From contig JAAYYB010000365.1 in NCBI GenBank assembly GCA_012515615.1, positions 1-34,356 of the forward strand: a DNA stretch of 34,356 bases, written 5' to 3'. Shown in pieces: positions 7,859 to 16,365 of the stretch. Position 1 is the stretch's first letter. Each line of letters opens with the position of its first letter. Position numbers and translations under genes: made by a program. Origin of the DNA: Fibrobacter sp. GTDB lineage: Bacteria; Fibrobacterota; Chitinivibrionia; Chitinivibrionales; Chitinispirillaceae. The notes beneath the pieces were generated by a model. It did no database searches. It was not told the DNA's origin and worked only from the letters and a program-made list of their open reading frames with translations.

Positions 7859-9016
7859 TCAACTGCAGTAGACGCCTAAGGTCTGGTCCGCTATAGTGTC
7901 CCAGGAAAAGGAGTTCTCAACCGCCTCACGTCCCTTGCTCCCCATCCATCTTGCATGTTCGAAGTTGGCAAACAGGGAACCAATACCCCAGGCAATAGAT
8001 TCTGTATTGGGGTAAACCTTGAATCCATTGACATTGTGCCAGACGAATTCGGTCCCGTTGTGAGTAGCGATAACCGGCTTGCCCGCAGCCCAGGCCTCAA
8101 GGACAACAATCCCGAATGGCTCATTTCGGCTTGGTACGGCTACACAGTCACAGGCACGATAGAGATCGATCAGCTCACCGCGCGGAAAAACACCATAGAA
8201 CCGGCAGGCATGAGCCACTCCCATGCTGCGGGCCATATTTTCAATGTGCCCCTTCATATCGCCTTCACCTGTAAAGATAAACTTGGCATTGGGATAAAAA
8301 CGCAGGACATGGGGAATCGCACTCACCAACAGGTCAGGCCCCTTCTGAGATGTGATTCTACCTACAAAAAGCACCGTGGGATCTACCGGCCCGATACTAT
8401 ATCTGGCCTTAACCCGTCCCGGGTCAATCCAACCGTCAAATGAATGATAGGAAATACCGTTTGCAATCACCGAAGCTTTCCAGTCAGGCACATTGTATAT
8501 CCACTTTATCTCATTTTTAAGGAGCTGGGAGACTGTGATAACTTTATCGGCACAAAAGGTGGCATGGCGCTCGTGGTCCATGATCCTCTGTGATCTTCCG
8601 CCGTAAAAATTATTTCCGCATCTTCCGTATTCTGTTGAATGGATGGTTATTATCCCTTTGCGACCACGTCCCTGTTTGATCCAGACCATCGCATTTGAAG
8701 CCATCCAGTCGTGAGCATGTACAATGTCAAACCCTGCACCCTGATAGCTTTCCTGATGATAGACAGCATCCACAAAGGATCTGCACATATTATTTACATC
8801 ATCAACGATATCGTGTGCTCCGGAATATGGAACACGGTGATAATGTACGCCATGAATTCTATCGTAATGCCAGTCACCGTTCCATCGCATTCTGGTGAAA
8901 ACGTGTACATCGTGTCCTTTACGTTCAAGCGCCGCGGCGAGCTCAGTGACATGCACCGCTACTCCGCCCAGTGAAACTGAGTGGAGTGACTCCCACGACA
9001 ACAAGGCTATTCGCAT
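7859..9016 (-). CDS. GT4 family glucosyltransferase (glycogen synthase-like)
   Basis: A 385-residue GT-B fold retaining glycosyltransferase. The N-terminal glycine loop is SLGGVAVHVTELA (residues 15-27), followed by HAHDW (100-104). The C-terminal half has donor-site residues R220 and K225 in GRITSQKG, and the E-x7-E motif E299/E307 in NEPFGIVVLEAWAAGKPVI. All catalytic positions are therefore intact. GT4 enzymes beside GH57 branching enzymes are commonly alpha-glucan or glycogen synthases (GlgA- or GlgM-like). The donor (ADP-glucose, UDP-glucose or maltose-1-phosphate route) cannot be told from the sequence. It is the last gene of a three-gene operon, 42 bp after the GH57 gene and followed by a terminator. 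AAGGAGTTTCAC precedes the ATG. Confidence 0.88.
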   Translation of the reverse strand: MRIALLSWESLHSVSLGGVAVHVTELAAALERKGHDVHVFTRMRWNGDWHYDRIHGVHYHRVPYSGAHDIVDDVNNMCRSFVDAVYHQESYQGAGFDIVHAHDWMASNAMVWIKQGRGRKGIITIHSTEYGRCGNNFYGGRSQRIMDHERHATFCADKVITVSQLLKNEIKWIYNVPDWKASVIANGISYHSFDGWIDPGRVKARYSIGPVDPTVLFVGRITSQKGPDLLVSAIPHVLRFYPNAKFIFTGEGDMKGHIENMARSMGVAHACRFYGVFPRGELIDLYRACDCVAVPSRNEPFGIVVLEAWAAGKPVIATHNGTEFVWHNVNGFKVYPNTESIAWGIGSLFANFEHARWMGSKGREAVENSFSWDTIADQTLGVYCS

Positions 9017-9058
9017 GTGAAACTCCTTTTTAAGATGAGATATTTTTCATGTCTGTTT

Positions 9059-10648
9059 TCAATCTGCAAAAACCTGATAATCCGCCTCAGGAAAAATACA
9101 ATCTAAAAGTTCAAGCGATGACAATTCATTTTCATCAAGGCTATCTTTTTCAATGCTGTCGGCCAGAAAATGAAACCTGCTGACATGATCACGAATCCGC
9201 CGTGATGCATACTGTTCTGCGGTTCCATTCGTAATTATAAAAGGCCAGTCTGAACACTGGGCAAGCAGAAGTTCCCTTACGCACTGATTGAGGGCACGTT
9301 TGACAAGAGGACGTTCTGGACCGGGTTTCTGAGATGCTGCCAGCTTTATCATTCTGCGGATGCATTCATAGACCTGAGTAAGAACCCAGTCAGTTTTTCC
9401 ATTGCACCATACATCAAAATAACCTTTGCTTCCCCAACTTGAAATACCCGGCACTCCATATTGATGAACCGGGTGAAGATTAAGGTAAGAAAGCGGTGAT
9501 ATCAGAGAGAACACATCCTGATCATACGCTGTCTTTCTGATAAGAAAGTCCAGAAACTGCGGGCCCTCAAACCACCAGTGGCCGAAGAGTTCAGCATCAA
9601 ACGTGGCCACTATAAGCGGCACGGTACTGCCCATAGTTGAGGAAATATGAGAAATCTGGTCAACGCGTCTCTGCATAAAGACTGCGGCATGTTCCGCGGC
9701 CTTTTCCCTGGCCTTGAAGGGATCATAATATTCCTTATGATGATATCCCCTTCCGGTAATGCGCCAGTATTTTATGCCAGTGTCAACTCTGATGTTCCCG
9801 GCCATGTAGGGCCTGATATACTCAAAATCGACTTCATGTCCGATGTCACGATAAAACTCGCGATAATTGGGATCTCCAGGGAACCCCTTGTTAGCTGACC
9901 ACACCTCCTCGGTACACCCCTGATCACGCGCAAGTACCGCCACCCCCGATGGCGTGTAGAGAGGGGCGTAGACACCATGAAGAGGAAGAACGCTGGCATG
10001 ATCGATCCCGTGCGACTCAAGGAAAAAATAGCGGATATCCTGCTCACGGAGGTACTCCTCGATTCCGGGAATATAGGCACACTCAGGAAGCCAGAACCCC
10101 TGGGGCTTTATGCCCAGCGCCTTCTCAAAAGCCTTCACCCCTTCACTTACCTGTGACCTTATCGCCCTGGGCTCAGATGCCAGCAGCGGCAGAACCGCAT
10201 GGGTAGCGGATGTAGTTATAAGCTGAACCGATTTCTGTCCATGCAACCAGGAAAATGCGCGGATCAGATGCCCGTCCCAGCTCTCAAATACCTCCAGTGT
10301 TTCTTTAAATGACTGGTGATAATTTGAGGCGAGCCACTGCAGATGTCCACTGTAACTGGTACGATCCTTTTCCTTTGCAGCCAGCTCTATGAGCTTCTCA
10401 AGATGAGACCTGTAACGCTGAATCAGAATAGGATCCTCCATCATGCAGATAAGAGTCGGTGAAAGTGAAATAGTGATCTCAAATGGAACCTTATCCTGTA
10501 CAAGCCTGCTCAGCACCTTTACAAGAGGTATATATGTCTCGGTCATCACTTCAAAAAACCATCTCTCTTCGAGGAAGGAATCGTATTCAGGATGCCTGAC
10601 ATATGGAAGATGAGCATGAAGGATTATGGCCAGATGCCCCTTAACCAA
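9059..10648 (-). CDS. GH57 family 1,4-alpha-glucan branching enzyme
   Basis: A 529-residue protein close to the length of characterised GH57 branching enzymes. It starts with LAIILHAHLPYVRHPEYDSF, which holds the conserved His motif. The catalytic nucleophile is E189 in FWLPECAY and the general acid/base is D351 in TFDAELFGHWW. The C-terminal third matches the helical (DUF1957) region of this subgroup. It would transfer alpha-1,4 chains to alpha-1,6 branch points in a glycogen-like polymer made by the neighbouring GT4 enzyme. There is no signal peptide, so it is cytoplasmic. The start overlaps the end of the upstream DUF4912-GT4 gene by 8 bp, which suggests translational coupling. Alpha-amylase or 4-alpha-glucanotransferase activity is the alternative within GH57. 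Confidence 0.92.
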   Translation of the reverse strand: MVKGHLAIILHAHLPYVRHPEYDSFLEERWFFEVMTETYIPLVKVLSRLVQDKVPFEITISLSPTLICMMEDPILIQRYRSHLEKLIELAAKEKDRTSYSGHLQWLASNYHQSFKETLEVFESWDGHLIRAFSWLHGQKSVQLITTSATHAVLPLLASEPRAIRSQVSEGVKAFEKALGIKPQGFWLPECAYIPGIEEYLREQDIRYFFLESHGIDHASVLPLHGVYAPLYTPSGVAVLARDQGCTEEVWSANKGFPGDPNYREFYRDIGHEVDFEYIRPYMAGNIRVDTGIKYWRITGRGYHHKEYYDPFKAREKAAEHAAVFMQRRVDQISHISSTMGSTVPLIVATFDAELFGHWWFEGPQFLDFLIRKTAYDQDVFSLISPLSYLNLHPVHQYGVPGISSWGSKGYFDVWCNGKTDWVLTQVYECIRRMIKLAASQKPGPERPLVKRALNQCVRELLLAQCSDWPFIITNGTAEQYASRRIRDHVSRFHFLADSIEKDSLDENELSSLELLDCIFPEADYQVFAD

Positions 10649-12434
10649 AGTAAACCCCCCTTCTGATTGCTACCGCACAGGCCCAGTAGGTTATATACAT
10701 GGCCGCTATGCACTCGGCTGTATTCAGCAGCTCAGGGTCCTCAACTGAACGCGGCAGAACAGGTATAGGCCTCGACATCATCTCCTTTACACCCCAGGCT
10801 ACTGAACCGGGATTGTCGTAAAACAGTAATCCGTTTACCCCATGGCGTACCTTATCATGGAGACCGGCCTGATGAGTGGTAATTACAGGCTTTCCAGCCT
10901 TGAGTGCCATCTCCGCAAGCCTCCCGTTTTGTCTGCTGCGGGCAGGGATAATTACCGAATCACAGGCATCGAGCAGTTTACTGAAGATTTCAGAGGGAAC
11001 ATCACCTATAAATCGGCATCGGTGAGCAATTCCTGAATGCCACACACGTCCCTCCATCTCCCCTTTAAGATATCCTTCACCCGCAAAAACAAACTGCCCC
11101 TGATGAAACTCACGGCAGATCCCCGGAAGAACATTGACAAGAAGATCCACTCCGGTATGATGAGCCATTTCACCCGCAAACAGATAAAGCGGTTCCTTGT
11201 CATTGAGGTAGTATTTACTGCAGATGTACTCTCTCTCATGGCTTGTATCAGGAGTCCGGACAAGCTTGTCTGCGACTACCACCACACGTTCGGGATCTTT
11301 TTTATAGTGTTGAATTATTGTCTGTCTTGTACTCTCCCTTGGAACAAGAATGTTTTCAGCCGTTGAAATCAGCTTGCTTTCCCACGATTCTATCTGCTGT
11401 GAAACCTGGTTTTTCAGGTCAAAGTTTGTGCGTTCAAGTTCAATAGAATGAAGAACGCCGGTGATCGGAAGCCCATTAACAGTCGCAGCTTCGATTGCGG
11501 CAGGTGCAGAATACCAGTCATGACACTGTATGCAGTTGAAGGATTTCCTGCTGTGGATCTGGGTAAACCTGTCAACCATCGACTTCGATGTGCTTTTCGC
11601 CCTGTTGACAAGGGACTGTGCCCCGTAATCATAAACCTGCTTGTTTCTTGGTGTAAGCAGATACGGCACAGCCCTCATGATTTTACACTTTGCCAGCACA
11701 GCTTCCAGAAAACCGCCTATGGGCCCACTGGCATTCTGGTTTTGCAGCACTGCAGCCTCATTAAGAAACACCGCAACTGAAAGCGGCGCGTTTCCGGTGT
11801 ATTCCAGTGACCGGTTCATCCTGTCAAAAACCGATCCGCAGACAGCATTCTCTACAGCAAAGATTCTGGTAAACCCATGGCTCACATACAATCCCGAGAA
11901 GTTGAACCTGGAGGACCTGCGCGGGCGGTCAAAATACATGTAGTTGGAACGCACACAGGCCTTAAAGCGATTATCTGAAAAGCGGAAACCCACCTCTGCA
12001 AGAAGATTACACTCAGAACGGTTAATGTTGAGATAGTAATTTCCCGTAAGATTGTTGATATCAATATCAAACTGGCTTAATGCATTGAACCCGTTGAATT
12101 CAACATTGCTGACATCATAAACCCTCAACACCAGCCGGCAGCCCCGATTAAACGCATCCCTCTCCTTTTCATTCAGACCTGCAACCGTCAGATCATTGAT
12201 ATGCCACTGTATAAACCCCAGATGCGGATTAACTGCCAGAAGCACCATCCCCTCCTGGCTCAGGGATGACGGGAAACGGGTTCCTGTATTCCAGCAAACA
12301 TCTCTCAGGACGTTTTGAGAAATAGGCTCCATTTCCACTTTTTTTTCCGATTTTGGGAATTTATTGTCATACTCGGAAACGGCAGGCATTTCAGCTTCTG
12401 AAACCAGAATCTGCTGGAGTGAATTGAATTGCAT
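10641..12434 (-). CDS. DUF4912 domain fused to a degenerate GT4 domain (probable pseudo-glycosyltransferase)
   Basis: A 597-residue two-part protein. Residues about 62-195 match the DUF4912 pattern (LLAVNPHLGFIQWHI, YYLNINRSECNLLAEVGF), a domain often found with carbohydrate-active genes. Residues about 220-590 are a GT-B/GT4 domain that aligns without gaps to the GT4 enzyme two genes downstream, at a constant offset of 202 residues. The four conserved GT4 donor-site residues are all replaced: R220 by E422, K225 by T427, and the E-x7-E glutamates E299 and E307 by R501 and M509. The fold core (DLLVNVLPG, FAGEGYLKG, AGKPVITTH) is kept. I infer a non-catalytic scaffold or regulatory partner for alpha-glucan synthesis. 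AGGAGG lies 7 bp before the ATG. It is the first gene of the operon. Confidence 0.8.
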   Translation of the reverse strand: MQFNSLQQILVSEAEMPAVSEYDNKFPKSEKKVEMEPISQNVLRDVCWNTGTRFPSSLSQEGMVLLAVNPHLGFIQWHINDLTVAGLNEKERDAFNRGCRLVLRVYDVSNVEFNGFNALSQFDIDINNLTGNYYLNINRSECNLLAEVGFRFSDNRFKACVRSNYMYFDRPRRSSRFNFSGLYVSHGFTRIFAVENAVCGSVFDRMNRSLEYTGNAPLSVAVFLNEAAVLQNQNASGPIGGFLEAVLAKCKIMRAVPYLLTPRNKQVYDYGAQSLVNRAKSTSKSMVDRFTQIHSRKSFNCIQCHDWYSAPAAIEAATVNGLPITGVLHSIELERTNFDLKNQVSQQIESWESKLISTAENILVPRESTRQTIIQHYKKDPERVVVVADKLVRTPDTSHEREYICSKYYLNDKEPLYLFAGEMAHHTGVDLLVNVLPGICREFHQGQFVFAGEGYLKGEMEGRVWHSGIAHRCRFIGDVPSEIFSKLLDACDSVIIPARSRQNGRLAEMALKAGKPVITTHQAGLHDKVRHGVNGLLFYDNPGSVAWGVKEMMSRPIPVLPRSVEDPELLNTAECIAAMYITYWACAVAIRRGVYFG

Positions 12435-12513
12435 TTTTTTCCTCCTGAATGGGAATGCAGTTTCTGAAAGTATGCTTGTAAAGCTATGTAACTATTCAGT
12501 TTCGTTGCTTTAT

Positions 12514-12679
12514 CCTAAAAGTCGCAGTTGGGGAGAATAAAAACTGTAAGAGGTTGAGATGATAAGGCTTGAAGGCATTGCAGGTCTTAACCGACCAGGT
12601 GATAAGATCAAGATGCCTGAAAGCCTTAGCGCTCAACAGATTACAATTTTTTCCTCATCCAACTGCGATTTTCAGGTTT
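12514..12679 (+). repeat. MITE-like palindromic repeat, family A copy 1
   Basis: A 166-bp imperfect palindrome running from CCTAAAAGTCGCAGTTGG to CCAACTGCGATTTTCAGG. The interior is also self-complementary: AAGGCTT...GGTCTTA pairs with TAAGATC...GAAAGCCTT. A second copy follows at 12833-13000 in the same orientation, and a third lies inverted at 25386-25560. It sits upstream of the DUF4912-GT4 gene. There is no transposase, so it would be non-autonomous. Confidence 0.85.
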
Positions 12680-12719
12680 GTTGAAGCCGCCAGGGAAAAG
12701 AACCCGCAAAAGGCTCTGG

Positions 12720-12836
12720 ATGGCGGAAAAACGGGCAGTTGAACTGTATAGTAACTATTTCAATAAGAACCTAAAGAGGCATGCAAGAACTATGCCTACA
12801 GCGCAGGGATCCCGGACGGACTTTCTTTTAACATAA
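12720..12836 (+). other. Short open frame between two family A repeats (possible gene remnant)
   Basis: An ATG at 12720 opens 38 codons (MAEKRAVELYSNYFNKNLKR...), and the stop lies in the first bases of repeat copy 2. The frame is also open upstream to the right end of copy 1. It has no ribosome-binding site and no domain I recognise. It may be the remnant of a gene trapped or broken by the two repeats, or chance. Confidence 0.2.
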
Positions 12837-13000
12837 AAGTCGCAGTTGGGGAGAATAAAAAACCGTTAGACGTTGAGATGATAAGGCTTGAAGGATCGCA
12901 GGTCTTATCGACAAGGTGATAAGATCAAGACGCCTGAAAGCCTTAGCGCTTAACAGATTACGATTTTTTTGCCTCATCCAACTGCGATTTTTAGATTTAA
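12833..13000 (+). repeat. MITE-like palindromic repeat, family A copy 2
   Basis: It has the same order of blocks as copy 1: TAAAAGTCGCAGTTGGGGAG at the left, GATAAGGCTTGAAGG in the middle, and CCAACTGCGATTTTTAG at the right. It is about 90 percent identical by eye, with small indels. The 184 bp from here to the hypB stop hold nothing I recognise. Confidence 0.85.
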
Positions 13001-13184
13001 CCGTTGCCTTTCTGCAGACATGTGGTAATATTTACCAGCTGTTCCTGTGGGGCCTTACAGAAATTTTAGAATCAGGGTTTAAACGGTGTCGATTTTTTGA
13101 GGAGAGTTGCAGATTAGGGCGCCAGCCGCATCAAAAAGTAAAGGTACGGTGACGCCCCTGTTCCACGTGCTAAACCTGCTTTGA

Positions 13185-13850
13185 TCAGCTCTTTTTAACT
13201 TCAGAAACAGAGTCGGCAAGCCAGTCTATCCAGCCCTCAAGCCCCTGCTCCGCACGGCATGATACCTCAAGAACAGGAACACGGCCGTTAAGCTTTTTGA
13301 CGCTGGAAATGTAGTAATCCTTATCAAAATCCGTAAACTGAATCAGATCGATTTTATTGAGCACAACAAGTCTGCATTCATTGAAAAGAAGCGGATATTT
13401 CTCCGGCTTATCGTGACCTTCTGTTGCAGAGGAGATAGCGATCTTGCAGTTCTCTCCAATATCAAATTCCGCGGGACAGACAAGATTTCCAACGTTTTCA
13501 ACAAAAATGATATCCGTTCTGTCAAGATCAAACTCATCAAGAGCCTTTCGAATGGTGATCGGTTCAAGATGACATGCTCCATCAGTATTGATCAAAGCAA
13601 TAGGTATATCGTACTTCTGCAGCCTGACAGCATCTTTATCTGTTGCAACATCACCTTCTATAACGGCAATTGAGAAACGTCCCTTCAAAGTGGCCAGAGT
13701 CTTTTCAAGCAACGTTGTTTTTCCGGAACCCGGAGAACCGATAAGGTTTACCATCAGGACATGCTTTTCCTTTAGATGATCCCTTATCTGCTGAGCCTGT
13801 CCCTCACAGGCATCCAGAATGTTTTTAATCACTTTGATTTCCAAAGTCAC
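13185..13850 (-). CDS. hypB: Hydrogenase nickel incorporation GTPase HypB
   Basis: A 221-residue SIMIBI-class GTPase that works with HypA to deliver nickel to the hydrogenase large subunit. The P-loop is GSPGSGKTT (residues 38-46), NKID is at 165-168, and the metal-binding residues of the G domain are C93-H94 (GACHLEP) and C125 (VCPAEFD). The N-terminal CxxCGC nickel site and His-rich stretch found in some HypB proteins are absent, so nickel storage is not expected. The start overlaps the hypA stop by 4 bp (ATGA type). It is the last gene of the hypFCDEAB operon. Confidence 0.95.
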   Translation of the reverse strand: MTLEIKVIKNILDACEGQAQQIRDHLKEKHVLMVNLIGSPGSGKTTLLEKTLATLKGRFSIAVIEGDVATDKDAVRLQKYDIPIALINTDGACHLEPITIRKALDEFDLDRTDIIFVENVGNLVCPAEFDIGENCKIAISSATEGHDKPEKYPLLFNECRLVVLNKIDLIQFTDFDKDYYISSVKKLNGRVPVLEVSCRAEQGLEGWIDWLADSVSEVKKS

Positions 13851-14188
13851 TCTCCTTCCATTGTATCTATTAAAAGTTCTTTCCCTTCGATTACATCGAC
13901 ATCTATTCCAGAGCAGCCTTCACAGATAAAAAAATTATCCTCAACGATAAACTCCCTGCCGCATGTACGGCAGACTGCTTTCGCCGGAACAAAAGTCATG
14001 CTTACTGATGCTGATTCGGCTATGGTGCCTTTTTTAGCGGTATCAAATGCAAATTGGAACATCTCTGGAACTATCTGACGAAGATTCCCGATTTTCAGAT
14101 GCACCCTTGTAACCCGCGACATTTTGTTTTCCTCAGCAACACTCTTTATGATGTCGAGGAGGTTTTCAACTATACTGAGTTCGTGCAT
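13847..14188 (-). CDS. hypA: Hydrogenase nickel chaperone HypA
   Basis: A 113-residue nickel metallochaperone. It starts MHELSIVENLL, with the N-terminal Met-His that binds nickel. The zinc site is two CxxC pairs, C73/C76 (CRTC) and C89/C92 (CEGC). This is the standard length and layout. It overlaps hypB by 4 bp downstream and is separated from hypE by 85 bp that contain a small heptamer repeat. Confidence 0.95.
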   Translation of the reverse strand: MHELSIVENLLDIIKSVAEENKMSRVTRVHLKIGNLRQIVPEMFQFAFDTAKKGTIAESASVSMTFVPAKAVCRTCGREFIVEDNFFICEGCSGIDVDVIEGKELLIDTMEGE

Positions 14189-14191
14189 GTG

Positions 14192-14229
14192 TCAGAGGAC
14201 AAAAGACAGAAGACAGAGGACAGAAAAAA
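14192..14229. repeat. Short heptamer repeat between hypE and hypA
   Basis: Five units of about 7 bp (AGAGGAC, AAAAGAC, AGAAGAC, AGAGGAC, AGAAAAA) form a small microsatellite just upstream of the hypA start. It is purine-rich on the plus strand, hence pyrimidine-rich in the hyp transcript. No obvious ribosome-binding site for hypA is visible in it, because the transcript here reads mainly TCTGTCC-type units. Confidence 0.75.
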
Positions 14230-14273
14230 GAAGATCCTGCTGTAATACTGTGTTCGGTCCAGATTCCTGCCTT

Positions 14274-15287
14274 TCAGCAGATCCGGGGAAGCTGGTCACC
14301 TGCAGGCATGCTGATGATTCTCCTGCCCCCGATCATTGTTTTCATTTCAACTATTCCTTTATCAGCGGTTACCCGCCCTATCACTGCGGCATCTGTGCCC
14401 AGTGGATTTTTTCTCATAGCCCCAAGAACCCTCTCTGAGTCTTTTTCCCTCACAGTCAATACTACTTTGCCCTCGTTGGCAATAAAGAGAGGATCAAAAC
14501 CAAACATATCACTCATACTCTTTACTGCATTACGTACAGGCAGGGCCTTTTCTTCAATTAAAATCCCTGCATTGCGGCTCTCAGCCAGCTCACAGATCAC
14601 CGTTCCAAGCCCCCCACGGGTGGCATCACGCATGAAGGTAACCTGATCTGTTGTATCAAGTATATCGGCAATAAGATGGTTCAGCGGAGCACAGTCACTC
14701 TTTACATCAGCACTGAAAGGCAACTCCTCCCTGGCTGCAAGAATTGCCATCCCGTGATCACCGATAAACCCATTTACAATGACCACATCACCCTCTTTGA
14801 CTTTTTCTCCGGGACCTATACCCGCCCTCTCCTGACGGATCGGCCCTATTCCTGAAGTGTTAATGAAGATCTTGTCGGCCATGCCCCTGTTGACCACTTT
14901 TGTATCACCGGTCACTATTGACACACCGGCCTCTTTTGCAGTGAGTGCCATAGACTCTGCAATTTTCTCCAGTTCATCAAAAGAGAACCCCTCTTCAATA
15001 ATAAACGATACACTTAGTGCCTGGGGAGTTGCACCGCTTACAGCCAGATCGTTCACTGTGCCGCATACAGCCAGCTTGCCGATATTTCCGCCGGGGAAAA
15101 AGATCGGGTTGACCACAAAAGAGTCTGTCGTAAATGCTACTTTCTGTCCGCTTACATCGATTACAGCAGAATCTGTACGCTGGTCAAGTACAGGGTTGGA
15201 GAATCGTGAACCGAAAATCGAATCGATTAACTGATGCGTCAATCGTCCGCCGCTGCCGTGGTTGAGAAGAACTTTCTTATTTTCCAT
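14274..15287 (-). CDS. hypE: Hydrogenase cyanide ligand synthesis protein HypE
   Basis: A 337-residue PurM/AIR-synthase-fold enzyme that dehydrates the carbamoyl group placed by HypF on its C-terminal cysteine into thiocyanate, the source of the cyanide ligands. The C-terminus PRIC ends in C337, as required. The N-terminus LLNHGSGGRLTHQLI and the later TDSFVVNPIFFPGG and RDATRGGLGTV segments are typical. I choose the ATG at 15287, which has GGTGAC just upstream and overlaps the hypD end by 11 bp. Frames open further upstream read through hypD and have no homology. Confidence 0.95.
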   Translation of the reverse strand: MENKKVLLNHGSGGRLTHQLIDSIFGSRFSNPVLDQRTDSAVIDVSGQKVAFTTDSFVVNPIFFPGGNIGKLAVCGTVNDLAVSGATPQALSVSFIIEEGFSFDELEKIAESMALTAKEAGVSIVTGDTKVVNRGMADKIFINTSGIGPIRQERAGIGPGEKVKEGDVVIVNGFIGDHGMAILAAREELPFSADVKSDCAPLNHLIADILDTTDQVTFMRDATRGGLGTVICELAESRNAGILIEEKALPVRNAVKSMSDMFGFDPLFIANEGKVVLTVREKDSERVLGAMRKNPLGTDAAVIGRVTADKGIVEMKTMIGGRRIISMPAGDQLPRIC

Positions 15288-16365
15288 TGTCACCATATTG
15301 AAAATAGGCCGAACAGGTACCTTCTGAGGAAACCATACAGGCGCCCACAGGATGATTCGGGGTACAGGCGGTCCGGAAAAGTTTACATTGATTTGGCTTT
15401 TTGATTCCTTTAAGAACATCACCGCAGATACATCCCGCACTCTCCCTGGTCTCTTCTATTTTAACCGGGATCATCTCTGCTGCATCAAAGCGGCTGTACT
15501 TCTCTGCAAGCTTCAAACCGCTTTTGGGTAAATTTCCAAGCCCGCGCCAGTAATCGTCCGAGGATACAAATACCTCTTCTATTACTTTCTGTGCTCTCAA
15601 ATTACCCTCTGGACGGACCGCCCGGCTATATTGGATTTCCACCCGGGCATCCCCGCTCTCAACCTGCTTTATTATCATCCAGATTGACTGAAGTATGTCT
15701 GAAGGTTCGAATCCTGAAACAACACAGGGTTTATGGTATTTACCTGCGATAGGCTCGTAAATACTGCTTCCGGTAATAACACTGACATGACCCGGGCAAA
15801 GGTAAGCGTCAATTCTAACCCCCTCATCAATAAGGGCCGTCATTGCCGGAGGCATCACCTTGTGGGAACTGAGAACAAAAAAATTGTCTGCAGATGCTTT
15901 TGCAGCCTCTATTACCGCTATTGCGGTCCCCGGAGAGGTCGTCTCAAATCCGATGCCCAGAAACACCACTTTGAGCCCGGGATTGGCCGATGCAAACGTA
16001 AGAGCCTCAAGAGCAGACCAGACCACCTTTACTGATGCGCCATTGGCCTTCTCTTTTTCTAAAGACGAAGTTGAACCCGGGACACGTATCAGATCGCCGT
16101 AAGTTGCAATCACTACACCCGGTTCCCGTGCAAGTGCAACAGCATGATCAATAAAACGAATATCAGAAACACAGACCGGACACCCGGGGCCTGAAATCAG
16201 GCTTACGGTTTCCGGCAGCAGTGACGGGATACCGTGCCGCTGAAGGGCCATCGTATGCCCGCCGCATACTTCCATGATTGAAACAGGAGTTCTGGATTCA
16301 AAACAGATCCGCTCTGCAAGTGCCCTGCAGTCACGCTGATTCCTGAAATCTTCCCGAAGGTTCAT
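15277..16365 (-). CDS. hypD: Hydrogenase Fe(CN)2CO assembly scaffold HypD
   Basis: A 362-residue [4Fe-4S] scaffold that, with HypC, receives the cyanide groups from HypE onto iron. Signature motifs are MEVCGGHTMALQRHGI, SGPGCPVCV and GFETTSPGTAIAV. The C-terminal cysteine cluster region is visible in GCICGDVLKG, CKLF, ACTPNHPVGACMVS and GTCSAYF. It overlaps hypC by 4 bp upstream and hypE by 11 bp downstream, so the operon is very compact. The call is firm. Confidence 0.96.
   Translation of the reverse strand: MNLREDFRNQRDCRALAERICFESRTPVSIMEVCGGHTMALQRHGIPSLLPETVSLISGPGCPVCVSDIRFIDHAVALAREPGVVIATYGDLIRVPGSTSSLEKEKANGASVKVVWSALEALTFASANPGLKVVFLGIGFETTSPGTAIAVIEAAKASADNFFVLSSHKVMPPAMTALIDEGVRIDAYLCPGHVSVITGSSIYEPIAGKYHKPCVVSGFEPSDILQSIWMIIKQVESGDARVEIQYSRAVRPEGNLRAQKVIEEVFVSSDDYWRGLGNLPKSGLKLAEKYSRFDAAEMIPVKIEETRESAGCICGDVLKGIKKPNQCKLFRTACTPNHPVGACMVSSEGTCSAYFQYGDNGK

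Noticed and set aside
12916-13152. 78-codon frame overlapping repeat copy 2
   Set aside because: Most of it is repeat sequence and no domain or ribosome-binding site is visible.
15288-15440. Longer hypE start at 15440
   Set aside because: The extra 51 residues lie inside hypD in another frame and have no homology; the ATG at 15287 gives the standard HypE N-terminus.
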